From NCBI RefSeq assembly GCF_011047315.1, contig NZ_CP049259.1, positions 1,860,001 to 1,924,000 on the forward strand: a stretch of DNA of 64,000 nt, written 5' to 3'. The position numbers and the translations under genes are program-made. The DNA comes from Altererythrobacter sp. BO-6 (GTDB lineage: Bacteria; Pseudomonadota; Alphaproteobacteria; Sphingomonadales; Sphingomonadaceae). Positions 30,495-39,015 of the stretch are shown here, one piece after another. The notes under the pieces were generated by a model. That model had not been told where the DNA came from and ran no database searches. It was given only the letters and a program-made list of their open reading frames with translations. The stretch's first letter is position 1; each line of letters opens with the position of its first letter.

Positions 30495-30988
30495 CAGCCG
30501 TCCGGATGCTCCGCCACCGCGGCAGTGCGCGCGGCGCGCCAGTCCTGCAGCCGGTCGGACAATTCCTCATCGCTCAGCGCCAGGATCGCCGCCGCCAGCA
30601 GGCCCGCATTGGTCGCGCCCGCTTCGCCGATCGCCAGCGTGCCGACCGGGACACCGGCGGGCATCTGCACGATCGAAAGCAGGCTATCCATGCCTTTGAG
30701 CGCCTTGGACTGCACCGGCACGCCCAGCACCGGTAGATGCGTCATCGCGGCGATCATGCCCGGCAGATGCGCGGCGCCGCCTGCGCCTGCGATGATCACG
30801 TCGAAGCCTTCGCCCTCGGCGCCTTTGGCAAAGGCGCTCATCCGGTCCGGCGTGCGATGCGCGGAAACGATCCGCGCTTCGTATTCGACTTCCAGCTCGT
30901 CGAGCACCTCGGCGGCGCGCTGCATGGTCGGCCAGTCCGACTGGCTGCCCATCACGATAGCGACACGTCCCATCCCTTTGGCCCCCAT
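30494..30988 (-). CDS. purE: N5-carboxyaminoimidazole ribonucleotide mutase
   Basis: PurE (class I) moves the carboxyl group of N5-CAIR to give CAIR. The 164-residue protein has [11 protein letters not shown] and SAHRTPDRM, both active-site blocks. ATG 30988 has a well-placed GAGG, so it is preferred to the in-frame ATG at 30973. It follows gpmA by seven bases. Confidence 0.96.
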
Positions 30989-30995
30989 GGTGACC

Positions 30996-31682
30996 TCAAC
31001 TGTCTTTCAGATAGTACCGTTCGCCCGGCACCATCGCATTGTCGAAGTCATAGATGATCGGCTGGCCGGTGGGAATCTCCAGCTCGGTGATGTCCTCATC
31101 CGAGATATCGGAGAGGTGCTTCACCAGCGCGCGCAGCGAATTGCCATGGGCGGAGATGATCACCGTTTCCCCGCGGCTGAGCACCGGCAGGATGTCGCTT
31201 TGCCAATAGGGCAGCACGCGCTCGATCGTCAGTTTCAGGCTTTCGGTGCGCGGGATGTCGATCCCGGCATAGCGCGGGTCGGATGAAAGGTCATACTTGC
31301 TGCCCGGTTCCAACACCGGCGGCGGCACGTCGAAGCTGCGGCGCCAGATATGGACCTGCTCGTCGCCATGCTTGTCGCGGGTTTCCTGCTTGTCGAGCCC
31401 GGTCAGCCCGCCATAGTGCCGTTCGTTAAGGCGCCAGTCCTTGGTTTCCGGGATCCACAGGCGCCCGGCCTGATGCAGCGCCAGGTGGAGCGTGCGGATC
31501 GCGCGGGTCTGGACCGAAGTGAAGGCGCGGGTGGGCAGCACGCCCTTGTCCTTCATCAGCGCGCCGGCGGCCATCGCCTCTTCCACGCCGCGCTCGGTCA
31601 GGTCGACGTCCCACCAGCCGGTGAAACGGTTTTCGAGGTTCCACTGGCTCTGGCCGTGGCGGACGAGGATGAGCTTGGGCAT
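30996..31682 (-). CDS. gpmA: 2,3-bisphosphoglycerate-dependent phosphoglycerate mutase
   Basis: Glycolytic enzyme interconverting 3- and 2-phosphoglycerate. The phosphohistidine motif [20 protein letters not shown] is at the N-terminus, and the second active-site histidine is in [15 protein letters not shown]. 228 residues is standard. First gene of the long leftward run into purEK, folA, ribF, ileS and lspA, although the functions are unrelated. Confidence 0.96.
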   Translation of the reverse strand: MPKLILVRHGQSQWNLENRFTGWWDVDLTERGVEEAMAAGALMKDKGVLPTRAFTSVQTRAIRTLHLALHQAGRLWIPETKDWRLNERHYGGLTGLDKQETRDKHGDEQVHIWRRSFDVPPPVLEPGSKYDLSSDPRYAGIDIPRTESLKLTIERVLPYWQSDILPVLSRGETVIISAHGNSLRALVKHLSDISDEDITELEIPTGQPIIYDFDNAMVPGERYYLKDS

Positions 31683-31715
31683 GATTGCTCCGATTAATCC
31701 TAGGAGCGCGCCTCG

Positions 31716-31862
31716 TTAGCTGTCGTCGCGCGCATTGGGAAGCCTTTCAGGCTCCGATTCGGTCATTTCGCGCGCTTGCGCCTTCCGGCGGCGCAGGTTT
31801 TCGCGCAGTTTTGCCGCCAGACGCTCTTCGCGCGACATATTCTTGTGCGTCTCTTCACCCAT
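31716..31862 (-). CDS. small basic hypothetical protein
   Basis: About 48 residues, highly charged, with a helical core REERLAAKLRENLRRRKAQA. From memory this type of short protein is common in sphingomonads. The start is uncertain: ATG 31862 is given, with ATG 31838 and 31898 also possible; none has a strong ribosome site. It lies 33 bases upstream of gpmA on the same strand. Confidence 0.55.
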   Translation of the reverse strand: MGEETHKNMSREERLAAKLRENLRRRKAQAREMTESEPERLPNARDDS

Positions 31863-31950
31863 GCGAAACGCATTGGCGCTATGTGCCACACACTTCAAGC
31901 CTCGCTTGACATTCGGCGCGCGCGCGACAATAGGCGCGCGTCATTCCGGC

Positions 31951-32025
31951 GCTGCTGTAGCTCAGTGGTAGAGCGCACCCTTGGTAAGGGTGAGGTCGGG
32001 AGTTCAATCCTCCCCAGCAGCACCA
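31951..32025 (+). tRNA. tRNA-Thr (anticodon GGT)
   Basis: A full cloverleaf: acceptor GCTGCTG pairs with CAGCAGC (32015-32021). The D arm is GCTC-AGTGGTA-GAGC, the anticodon stem CACCC/GGGTG with loop TTGGTAA (anticodon GGT), and the T arm GGGAG/CTCCC with TTCAATC. ACC A follows, so CCA is encoded. No insertion scar is seen beside it, although it marks the edge between the housekeeping half and the catabolic half of the window. Confidence 0.97.
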
Positions 32026-32099
32026 TTCTCGCTTTTCGTTCACACCTTCGCGTGAACGTCCTCGGCGCTGAACCTCCTTCACTGCTTTCAGTCGGGCAC

Positions 32100-32142
32100 C
32101 TGCGGGGCGGCCGCTTGGCCTTGCGGTTGCTCCGCAACCGTT
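32100..32142 (+). repeat. dispersed double-hairpin repeat, copy 1
   Basis: Same layout as the copies at 36631-36672, 39605-39642 and 55717-55759: CTGCGGG, a first hairpin (GGCC-GCTT-GGCC), TTGCGG, then a second hairpin (CGGTTGC-TCC-GCAACCG). It lies in the 223-base gap between the tRNA and the SDR gene. Confidence 0.6.
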
Positions 32143-32248
32143 GGAGACGGTTAACTTCTGTTCTTCCTCCCCACACTTTTGACGAGTGCGCGCCGCGTTT
32201 TCGCGCCGTATCCCCTTGCCATCACACATTTGCGATGGAGAGGCGGCT

Positions 32249-33013
32249 ATGGATCTCGGACTTAAGGGCAAGAAAGTCATCATGAACGGCGGGGCCCATG
32301 GCCTCGGCCTTGCCTCGCTCAAGCTGTTTGCGGCTGAAGGCGCAGACGTCGCTTTCTTCAGCCGCAAGGAAGACAAGATCGCGGCGGCGAAGGAAGCGAT
32401 CGACGCGGCCGGACCGGGCAAGGTCTTTGCCGAAGTGTTCGACATGGCTTCGGGCGGCGATGCCTACAAGGCGTGGCTGGAAAAGGCCGCAGGCGAGCTG
32501 GGCGGGTGCGACATCTTCATCCACACCGCCAGCGCATCGGGCACCGGCGGCACCGGCGACTGGCAGGCCTGCCTCGACATGGATATCATGGGCGCGGCTT
32601 TGGGTGTCGAGGCGCTGACCCCGCACCTCGAAAAGTCCAATAGCGGCTCGATCGTCATGATGTCATCGACCGCAGCGCTCGAAACCTTCATCGCGCCTAA
32701 TCCGTTCAACGCGCTCAAGGCGGCGCTGATCACCTATGCCTCGCAGCTCAGCCAGGCGATGGCGCCAAAGGGCATTCGCGTGAACACGGTTTCGCCCGGC
32801 GCGATCTATTATCCCGGCGGCAATTGGGAAATGATCAAGGACATGATGCCGCAGCTTTACGAAGGCGTGCTGGCCAAGATGCCGATGGGCCGGTTCGGCA
32901 ATGACGAGGAAGTGGCGAAAGCGATCGTCTTCGTTGCCAGCCCGGCGGTGCCCTACATGACCGGGTCAAACGTCGTCATCGACGGCGGCTTTACCCAGCG
33001 TGTTCAATTCTAG
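32249..33013 (+). CDS. SDR family protein with Phe in place of the catalytic Tyr
   Basis: A 254-residue Rossmann-fold protein of the short-chain dehydrogenase type. The cofactor loop reads NGGAHGLGLAS. The active-site serine region is IVMMSSTAALE, but the expected Tyr-x3-Lys is FNALK, with Phe (codon TTC) replacing Tyr. Without Tyr, ordinary SDR redox chemistry is doubtful; a binding, dehydratase-like or modified catalytic role is possible. ATG 32249 follows GAGAGG; an upstream in-frame start adds unlikely residues. It precedes the E1/lipoyl operon, separated by a palindromic repeat. Confidence 0.85.
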   Translation: MDLGLKGKKVIMNGGAHGLGLASLKLFAAEGADVAFFSRKEDKIAAAKEAIDAAGPGKVFAEVFDMASGGDAYKAWLEKAAGELGGCDIFIHTASASGTGGTGDWQACLDMDIMGAALGVEALTPHLEKSNSGSIVMMSSTAALETFIAPNPFNALKAALITYASQLSQAMAPKGIRVNTVSPGAIYYPGGNWEMIKDMMPQLYEGVLAKMPMGRFGNDEEVAKAIVFVASPAVPYMTGSNVVIDGGFTQRVQF

Positions 33014-33023
33014 TCACGAATTG

Positions 33024-33088
33024 CCGTTCGCCTCGAGCGCAGTCGAGAGGCGTTGGTAAGGTGTCTCGACTTCGCTCGACACGAACGG
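33024..33088. repeat. palindromic intergenic repeat
   Basis: CCGTTCG (33024-33030) and CGAACGG (33082-33088) bound two inner hairpins built on TCGAG/CTCGA cores (around 33031-33052 and 33061-33082). This looks like a dispersed REP-type element. It ends 21 bases before the E1 alpha start. Confidence 0.6.
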
Positions 33089-33109
33089 GACAAGCAGAGG
33101 TAAGATCAA

Positions 33110-34078
33110 ATGGCTGAAATCGACCGCGAGAAACTGCTCGATATCTACACCCGCACGATGAAGGTGAACCGCACCGACGAGAAATTCCGCCAGTTGCTGA
33201 TGCAGGGCAAGGTTGCGGTGATGTATTACTGCGTGCGCGGGCAGGAGCTGGTTTCTGCCGCCGCCATGGCCGCGCTGGAGAAAGACGATTACGTCGTCTG
33301 CACCTATCGCGGACAGGGCGAGCAGACCGCCAAGGGCATTCCGATCGAGAAATGGTGGGGCGAATGCCTGGGCAAGGCGACCGGCACCTGCAAGGGCAAG
33401 GGCGGCACGATGCACATCACCGATCCTGAAACGGGGATCATGGTGACGACCGGGGTGGTCGGATCGGGCCTGCCGATTGCCAATGGTCTTGCCATGGCGA
33501 GCCAGAACAATGGCGACGGGCGGGTCACGCTGGTCAGCTTTGGGGATGGCGCGGCCAATATCGGCGGCTTTCACGAGGCAATGAATATGGCCGAGCTCTA
33601 CAAGCTGCCGGTGGTCTTCCTGTGCCAGAACAACCGCTATGGCGAACACACCGCCTATGCCGATCACACCCATAGCAAGAACATCGCATCGCGCGCGGCG
33701 GGTTACGGGATGAAGGGTGTAACGGTTGACGGGAACAATGTGCATGAGATCTACCCGGCGGTGAAGGAGGCGGTTGACCGCGCGCGCCGCGGCGAAGGGC
33801 CGACGCTGGTCGAGGCGATGTGCTATCGCATGATGGGCCACTTCTTCGGCTCCGACTTCTCCTACATGCCGCCCGAACATATCGAGGAGATGAAGCGCGA
33901 GGATCCCTTGCCCAAGCTGCGCAAGGTGATGCTGGAGCACCAGTTCACCGAGGAAGAGCTCGACAGGATCGTCGCCGATATCGATGCGGAAATCGATGCC
34001 GCGGTCCAGCACGCGCTCGATGCGCCGCTGCCGGATACCGCTGAAATCTATCGTGACGTGCTCGAGGAGGTGAACTGA
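33110..34078 (+). CDS. thiamine-diphosphate-dependent dehydrogenase E1 component, alpha subunit
   Basis: A 322-residue E1 alpha subunit of the 2-oxoacid/acetoin dehydrogenase type. The ThDP and Mg2+ motif is GDGAANIGGFHEAMNMA ... CQNN. The phosphorylation-loop-like region RYGEHTAYADHTHSK and KGKGGTMHI are also typical. It pairs with the next gene to form an alpha2beta2 decarboxylase. The substrate is not clear from sequence: pyruvate, acetoin or a branched oxo-acid are all possible. The housekeeping pyruvate dehydrogenase would normally sit with E2, so this is a specialised copy. Confidence 0.93.
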   Translation: MAEIDREKLLDIYTRTMKVNRTDEKFRQLLMQGKVAVMYYCVRGQELVSAAAMAALEKDDYVVCTYRGQGEQTAKGIPIEKWWGECLGKATGTCKGKGGTMHITDPETGIMVTTGVVGSGLPIANGLAMASQNNGDGRVTLVSFGDGAANIGGFHEAMNMAELYKLPVVFLCQNNRYGEHTAYADHTHSKNIASRAAGYGMKGVTVDGNNVHEIYPAVKEAVDRARRGEGPTLVEAMCYRMMGHFFGSDFSYMPPEHIEEMKREDPLPKLRKVMLEHQFTEEELDRIVADIDAEIDAAVQHALDAPLPDTAEIYRDVLEEVN

Positions 34079-34079
34079 C

Positions 34080-35066
34080 ATGGGTAAAATCACCATGACA
34101 CAGGCGCTGAACCTCGCGATCGACGAGGCGATGGCCGAAGACCCGGGCGTGTTCTGCCTGGGTGAGGACGTGTCGGCCAAGCAGGGCGGCGGGGTGTTCA
34201 AGGTCACTTCCGGCCTGACCGAGAAATATGGCGAGCACCGCATCCGCGCGACGCCGATTTCCGAAACTGCGATCATCGGCGCGGCGGTGGGTGCGGCGCT
34301 CGCGGGCCAGCGCCCGATCGCCGAGATCATGCTGATGAACTTCGTCGGCGTGTGCATGGACCAGATCGTCAACCACGCCGCCAAGCTGCGCTTCATGTCG
34401 GGCGGGCAGACGCCGTGCCCGATCGTGATCCGCACCACCACCGGTGTCGGTGTAGGCTTTGGCGGGCAGCATTCGGACATGCTGGAGGCATGGTTTGCCC
34501 ATGTCGCGGGCCTGCATGTTGTCACGCCCAGCAATCCGGCCGATGCGCGCGGGCTGATGCGCGCCAGCATCGACGCCAACGACCCGGTGATCTTCATCGA
34601 GAATATCCTGTGCTACGGCCTCCAGTCGGAAGATCCCGGCCCGGGCTACCGCGTCCCGCTGGGCAAGGCGGCGATCGCGCGTGAAGGCAGCGACCTTTCG
34701 ATCATCACCTATGGCCGCACCGTGCTCGATGCGCTCGACGTGGCGGGCGAGCTTGAGAAGGAAGGCATCTCGGTTGAAGTCGTCGACCTGCGCACCATCG
34801 CGCCATATGACGAGGCAACCGTGCTCGCTTCGGTCCGCAAGACCGGCCGCGCACTGACGCTGCACGAAGCCGTGCGGCCGTTCGGCACCGGCGCGGAAAT
34901 CGCTGCCAATATCCAGGAAAAGTGCTGGGATGATCTCAAGGGTCCGGTGCGCCGGATCGGCGGGACATTCTCGGCCGTGCCCTTCGCGTCGCATCTCGAA
35001 CAGGCCTGGATCCCGACCAAGGCGGAAATCGTCGAACAGATCAAGGCGAGCGTAGGAAAACCCTGA
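34080..35066 (+). CDS. 2-oxoacid/acetoin dehydrogenase E1 component, beta subunit
   Basis: A 328-residue transketolase-like beta subunit beginning MGKITMTQALNLAIDEAMAE, with EDVSAKQGGGVFKVT and the C-terminal domain SVEVVDLRTIAPYDEATVL. It starts one base after the alpha subunit stop and its own stop overlaps the ATG of the lipoyl protein by one base, so all three are expected in fixed ratio. Confidence 0.93.
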   Translation: MGKITMTQALNLAIDEAMAEDPGVFCLGEDVSAKQGGGVFKVTSGLTEKYGEHRIRATPISETAIIGAAVGAALAGQRPIAEIMLMNFVGVCMDQIVNHAAKLRFMSGGQTPCPIVIRTTTGVGVGFGGQHSDMLEAWFAHVAGLHVVTPSNPADARGLMRASIDANDPVIFIENILCYGLQSEDPGPGYRVPLGKAAIAREGSDLSIITYGRTVLDALDVAGELEKEGISVEVVDLRTIAPYDEATVLASVRKTGRALTLHEAVRPFGTGAEIAANIQEKCWDDLKGPVRRIGGTFSAVPFASHLEQAWIPTKAEIVEQIKASVGKP

Positions 35067-35296
35067 TGGCTGAGGAAATCCGCATCCCCAAGCTGGGCAT
35101 GAGCGCGACCGAAGTGACGCTGGCCGAATGGATGTTCGGCGACGGCGAGCAGGTCAACAAGGGTGACATCATCTACACCGCCGAGACCGACAAGACGACG
35201 GTGGAGATCGAGGCGCAGGCTTCCGGCATTATCCGCCCGACCGGCGAAGAGGGCGTCAGGTACAAGGTCGGCGACCTCATCGGCACAATCGAGTGA
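35066..35296 (+). CDS. free-standing lipoyl domain protein
   Basis: A 76-residue protein that is nothing but a lipoyl domain. The lipoylation site is the Lys in the turn ETDKTTVEIEA (about residue 42). There is no peripheral-subunit-binding domain and no acyltransferase domain, and no E2 or E3 gene is near. It is coupled to E1 alpha and beta. The lipoate arm could be acylated by this E1 and then serve a separate E2, or work like a glycine-cleavage H protein. Length and codon use look normal, so it is not a truncated E2 remnant. Confidence 0.9.
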   Translation: MAEEIRIPKLGMSATEVTLAEWMFGDGEQVNKGDIIYTAETDKTTVEIEAQASGIIRPTGEEGVRYKVGDLIGTIE

Positions 35297-35306
35297 GGCT
35301 CGTGCC

Positions 35307-35696
35307 ATGACGCCAAGGGAGATCCAGGCTGCCGTCTATGTCGCCGCAGGAGCGCGCGACTGGGAGAAGGTCGAATCGCTGCTGCACCCCGATTTCGTGC
35401 TCTACGAGGCCGGTTGCCTGCCGTTTGCGGGCGAATGGCGCGGCAAGGACGGGCTGCAGCGCTGTGCGGCGGCAATGTATGGCACCTGGGCCGAAGCCAA
35501 GGTCGACATTCATGACATAACCGGCGGCGATACCCACGCTGTGACGGTGCTGACGCTGACCATGACGCCCAAAGGCGGCGGCGAAACCTTCAGCCAGACC
35601 GTGTGCGAAATGGGCGAGTTTGAAGACGGGCTGATGAAGAGCCTCAAGATCCACTATTTCGACGCGGAAGAGGTTTCGCGCAGAGCGAAGAGCTGA
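35307..35696 (+). CDS. NTF2-like/SnoaL-type protein
   Basis: A 129-residue protein of the nuclear-transport-factor-2 fold: helix-rich start (AVYVAAGARDWEKVESLLHPDFVLYE), then beta strands ending in MKSLKIHYFDAEEV. Members include ketosteroid isomerases, small hydrolases and binding proteins, so activity cannot be assigned. ATG 35307 is chosen because the frame's upstream part overlaps the lipoyl gene. Its stop shares a base with the next start. Confidence 0.8.
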   Translation: MTPREIQAAVYVAAGARDWEKVESLLHPDFVLYEAGCLPFAGEWRGKDGLQRCAAAMYGTWAEAKVDIHDITGGDTHAVTVLTLTMTPKGGGETFSQTVCEMGEFEDGLMKSLKIHYFDAEEVSRRAKS

Positions 35697-36625
35697 TGGC
35701 GATCAAGAAAGTCTGCGTGCTCGGTGCGCCTGCCGATCAGGGGCAGCCGCTGGTCGCCGAGCTGCTCGGTGCGGGCTTCGAAGTTACCGCCGGTGTGCGC
35801 CGCCCCGATGCGATGAAGGACACGCCCTGGCCTGATTTGCCGACGGTGCACGCCGATATCACAGATGTGGATGCCATGGCCGCCGCCTTTGCCGGCCAGG
35901 ATGCCGCCGCCTTCCACCTGCCGTTCGAATTCGACCGCGCCAAGGCCGGGCATTTCGGCAAGTGCATTGCCGAAGGGGCGAAGCGCGCCGGGCTGAAGAA
36001 GATCGTGTTCAACACGGCATGCTACGTCGCAGACCACGACCTTGAACTGAGCGCGCATGACGGGCGACGCGATATCGAGCGCGCGCTTGAGGAAACCGGT
36101 ATCCCATGCGTGTTCATCGAGCCGACCGTGTTCATGGACAACCAGTACCGCATCTGGACCCGTCCCGCGATCATGCGCGACGGAATCTTCGCTTATCCCG
36201 CCAAGCCGGACCTGCTGATCAACTGGGTGTGCCTGGAGGATGTGGCGCAGGCGATGCGCCGCGCGCTGCAGACCGATGCCGCCGATGGCATGCACGTTCC
36301 TTTGGGCGGGCCGGAAGCGCTGACGGGCGATCAGGTGGCGGCAAACCTGTCACAAGCGATCGGCCGCCCGGTGCGCTTCCAGAGCCTTGCGCCGGAGGAG
36401 TTCGCCGCGCGGATGAGCGAGCTCGTCACCGGCTCGCGCGAGGTCCAGCCGCTCAGCATCTATGACGGCATGGCCAAGTTCTATGCCTTCTATAATACCC
36501 AGCCGGTCTCGCCGCTGCTGGTCGATCCGCAGGACGCGCGGGACTTGCTGGGGATGAAGCACACAAGCCACCTCGACTGGGCCAAGTCGAAAGACTGGAA
36601 CGCAGGCCTTGAAGGTCTCTTTTAG
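35696..36625 (+). CDS. NmrA/atypical-SDR NAD(P)-binding protein
   Basis: A 309-residue protein whose N-terminus KKVCVLGAPADQGQPLVAEL is a modified Rossmann loop, followed by VTAGVRRPD. This matches the NmrA-like/atypical SDR group, in which the Tyr-x3-Lys is often lost: the block KIVFNTACYVADHD has Tyr but no Lys four residues on. It may bind NADP(H) or act as an oxidoreductase. Last gene of the E1-lipoyl operon. Confidence 0.82.
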   Translation: MAIKKVCVLGAPADQGQPLVAELLGAGFEVTAGVRRPDAMKDTPWPDLPTVHADITDVDAMAAAFAGQDAAAFHLPFEFDRAKAGHFGKCIAEGAKRAGLKKIVFNTACYVADHDLELSAHDGRRDIERALEETGIPCVFIEPTVFMDNQYRIWTRPAIMRDGIFAYPAKPDLLINWVCLEDVAQAMRRALQTDAADGMHVPLGGPEALTGDQVAANLSQAIGRPVRFQSLAPEEFAARMSELVTGSREVQPLSIYDGMAKFYAFYNTQPVSPLLVDPQDARDLLGMKHTSHLDWAKSKDWNAGLEGLF

Positions 36626-36629
36626 CACT

Positions 36630-36729
36630 GAACGGTCGCGTAGCGACCGCAAGGGCGACCGCCCGCCCGCAGCGACGCGATCTATGATCGCATGAGCGAG
36701 GATATCGCGCGCCGGATGGCGTGCGGAAG
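36630..36729 (-). repeat. dispersed multi-hairpin repeat, copy 2 (inverted)
   Basis: In reverse orientation, the last 75 or so bases closely match 39548-39642. The double-hairpin core 36631-36672 is nearly identical to 55717-55759, differing only in the second loop. It fills the convergent gap between the NmrA-like and SDR genes, so it could also act as a bidirectional terminator. Confidence 0.8.
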
Positions 36730-36730
36730 A

Positions 36731-37489
36731 CTAAAGCGTCTGCCCGTCATCCAGCACAAAGTCCGTGCCGGTGATGAACTCCGCCGCATCGGAACACAGC
36801 ATCAGCAGCACGGCATCAAGCCCTTCCTCGCCCATCAGGCGTTTTCGCGGGAAGCGCGCGATCTGCTTCTTGCCCGGCTCGGTCTCGAACCATTCATCGT
36901 TGATGGCGGTGCGGATATAGCCGGGCGAGATCGTATTGATGGAGATGCCGCGCCGCGCCCATTCGCGCGCCATGCTGCGCGCCGCCTGCACCACACCCGC
37001 CTTGCTGGCGGAATAGGCGACGAGGCCGGGCGAAGGCTCGAACGCGGTGATCGAAGCGATCATCACGATCCGCCCCTTGGTTATTCCCGCCGCCATCATG
37101 CGTCTGGCGCCCTCGCGCGCGGTCAGGATCGCGCCCTTGAGGTTGACGTTGAGTGTGTGTTCGATCTCGTCCTCGGGCATCTGGTCGATCATGCCTGCGC
37201 CGTCGATCCCGGCATTGGCAACGACCGTGTCTATCGTTGTGCCAAAGGCGGCCTCGGCCAGGTCATAGCCCGCGATGATGTCGGCTTCGCGCGCGACATC
37301 CATCTGGACCGGGCAGGCGCGTTCGCCGATCTCCTCGGCCAGCGATTGCAGGCGGTCCGCGCGCCGTGCCCCCAGCGCGACATTCGCGCCAGATCCTGCC
37401 AGCAATCGCCCGAAACGTGCCCCAAGCCCGGATGACGCGCCGGTGACGAGCGCAGTGCGCCCGGTGAGGTCGAACGAAAATCCGCTCAC
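36731..37489 (-). CDS. SDR family oxidoreductase
   Basis: A 252-residue classical SDR: cofactor loop TGASSGLGARFG, NAG motif VVANAGIDG, catalytic Ser in IVMIASITAF and YSASKAGV with Tyr-x3-Lys. It starts with GTG at 37489, overlapping the stop of the Rieske gene by four bases (GTGA); the open frame upstream of that GTG lies inside the Rieske gene in another frame and is not coding. Likely works on a product of the Rieske oxygenase, for example as an alcohol or diol dehydrogenase. Confidence 0.9.
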   Translation of the reverse strand: MSGFSFDLTGRTALVTGASSGLGARFGRLLAGSGANVALGARRADRLQSLAEEIGERACPVQMDVAREADIIAGYDLAEAAFGTTIDTVVANAGIDGAGMIDQMPEDEIEHTLNVNLKGAILTAREGARRMMAAGITKGRIVMIASITAFEPSPGLVAYSASKAGVVQAARSMAREWARRGISINTISPGYIRTAINDEWFETEPGKKQIARFPRKRLMGEEGLDAVLLMLCSDAAEFITGTDFVLDDGQTL

Positions 37490-38910
37490 TGCCTGGCTGG
37501 CAATTCGCCGTTGATATATTTCATCAGCGTCGTCTGGAAATGGCGCACACGGCTGTCCTGGTAATGGCCCAGTTCCATCAGCCCGTCCTTCATCGCCTTC
37601 ATCCCGGTCTGGACATGCGGCAGATTGGCCATGTCCTGATCGAACACGCCGGCCAGCGCTTCGCCCATTTTGTCTTTCGCCCAGGCGAACGGCTGGTCTT
37701 CGGGGATCACGGTTTTCTCGACGCTGCGCGGGCGCTTCTCGCCCTTGGGCGTCGGGAACAGCAGGCGGATCTCCATCGTGCAGGAATCGGGCGTTTCGCC
37801 GGGCAACCAGCGATAGACCAGCGTCGGCAGGTAACCGATCCACGGGCTGAAATTGGGGAAGATGTTGTAAGTGAAATTGTCGAGGATTTCGGCGTCCGAC
37901 GCATCCGAATAGTCATAGCCATATTGCTGGGCAAAGCCCTTGCGCCCGGCATCGGCCAGCACCTTGCGCGCCATCAGCGGATCGTTTTCGTCGAAATCCG
38001 CGCCTTCGTCACTGGCGGCGAAGCGGCGATTGGTCTCCGCGTCCGAACCGCCCGAAAACTGGTTCATTTTCTCGAGGATGTAGTGCTGGTCCTTGCCCGC
38101 GAGATGCGGCGAAAGGACGCCCGACGGCGTGATCGCGCGGTTGAAGTGATCGCCGATATGGTCATAGCGGGTGTTGGCATCGCCCAGGAACGGAAGCAAT
38201 TGCGGGTGCGTGGTGATCGAATGCCACGCCTCCATGAAAGCCTCCGCCGTGGCTTTCCAGTTGGCCGGGATTTTGCGCGACACCCACATGCCGGTGTAGC
38301 GGTTTTCGAAATCGTATTTCTCGTAATGCGACGCCGCCGGGCCCAGCCAGGTCTTGAAATCGGGCAGGTCGTGGTTCTCCGTGATCATCACGAAGCCCTG
38401 CCACAGCTCGACCCGCGCTTCGGGCAGGCTCATATCCTTGCCTTCCAGATGCTTGAAGTCCCATTCGCAGGGAATTTCCTTCAAGGACCCGTCGGTCTTC
38501 CAGGTGAAGCCATGGAACGGGCAGCGGAACTGGGTGGTGTTGCCGCTGGTGGTACGCAGCTTGCGCCCGCGGTGGAGGCAGACATTGTAGAGCGCCTTCA
38601 CGCTGCCGTCCTTCTGCCGCGTGATCAGGAAACTCTTGTTATTGATTTCGAACAGCACGGTGTCGCCGGGTTCCGGCAGCTCGTCTTCGCGCGCGGCAAA
38701 CAGCCAGACATTCGGCCACAGCCGCTCCCGCTCAAGCCGGGCGAACTCCTCGCTGATATAAGGTTCGACCGAAATCGGGTCATCGCCCATTTCCGCCACG
38801 GTTTCCTCGAACAGGTAATCGGGCGGGGTGCGGGTGTCCCCTTCGAGCATGTCGGTGTAGCTCATGCCTGGGCAGCGAGCTTCTTTCGCAATGTCCTTGA
38901 TCTCGTTCAT
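37486..38910 (-). CDS. aromatic ring-hydroxylating-type Rieske oxygenase, catalytic alpha subunit
   Basis: About 474 residues. The Rieske 2Fe-2S site is C-x-H in NVCLHRGRKL and C-x2-H in FRCPFHGFTW (about residues 115-140). The mononuclear iron ligands are suggested by EAWHSITTHPQ, and the N-terminal half ends in the usual linker. Members hydroxylate aromatic or alicyclic rings and need a reductase and often a ferredoxin, neither of which is in the window. ATG 38910 is chosen over 38970 because AGGGAGAGG precedes it. It forms a two-gene operon with the SDR. Confidence 0.92.
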   Translation of the reverse strand: MNEIKDIAKEARCPGMSYTDMLEGDTRTPPDYLFEETVAEMGDDPISVEPYISEEFARLERERLWPNVWLFAAREDELPEPGDTVLFEINNKSFLITRQKDGSVKALYNVCLHRGRKLRTTSGNTTQFRCPFHGFTWKTDGSLKEIPCEWDFKHLEGKDMSLPEARVELWQGFVMITENHDLPDFKTWLGPAASHYEKYDFENRYTGMWVSRKIPANWKATAEAFMEAWHSITTHPQLLPFLGDANTRYDHIGDHFNRAITPSGVLSPHLAGKDQHYILEKMNQFSGGSDAETNRRFAASDEGADFDENDPLMARKVLADAGRKGFAQQYGYDYSDASDAEILDNFTYNIFPNFSPWIGYLPTLVYRWLPGETPDSCTMEIRLLFPTPKGEKRPRSVEKTVIPEDQPFAWAKDKMGEALAGVFDQDMANLPHVQTGMKAMKDGLMELGHYQDSRVRHFQTTLMKYINGELPARQ

Positions 38911-39015
38911 GGCGCTGTTCGCCTCTCCCTCGCAATTTGCGCAGTGTCCGATTGTGGGTTTATCGCACAACCTCTCCGGCGATCATCCTAGCGGATTGAA
39001 GAGGAGAGCAAAGCC

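Noticed and set aside
31951..32248. Integrase-type attachment site at the 3' end of the tRNA-Thr
   Set aside because: No integrase gene and no second copy of the tRNA end were seen in the window.
33014..34597. A 527-codon minus-strand frame over the E1 genes
   Set aside because: Antisense to the E1 alpha and beta genes, whose ThDP motifs are intact; its composition is unnatural.
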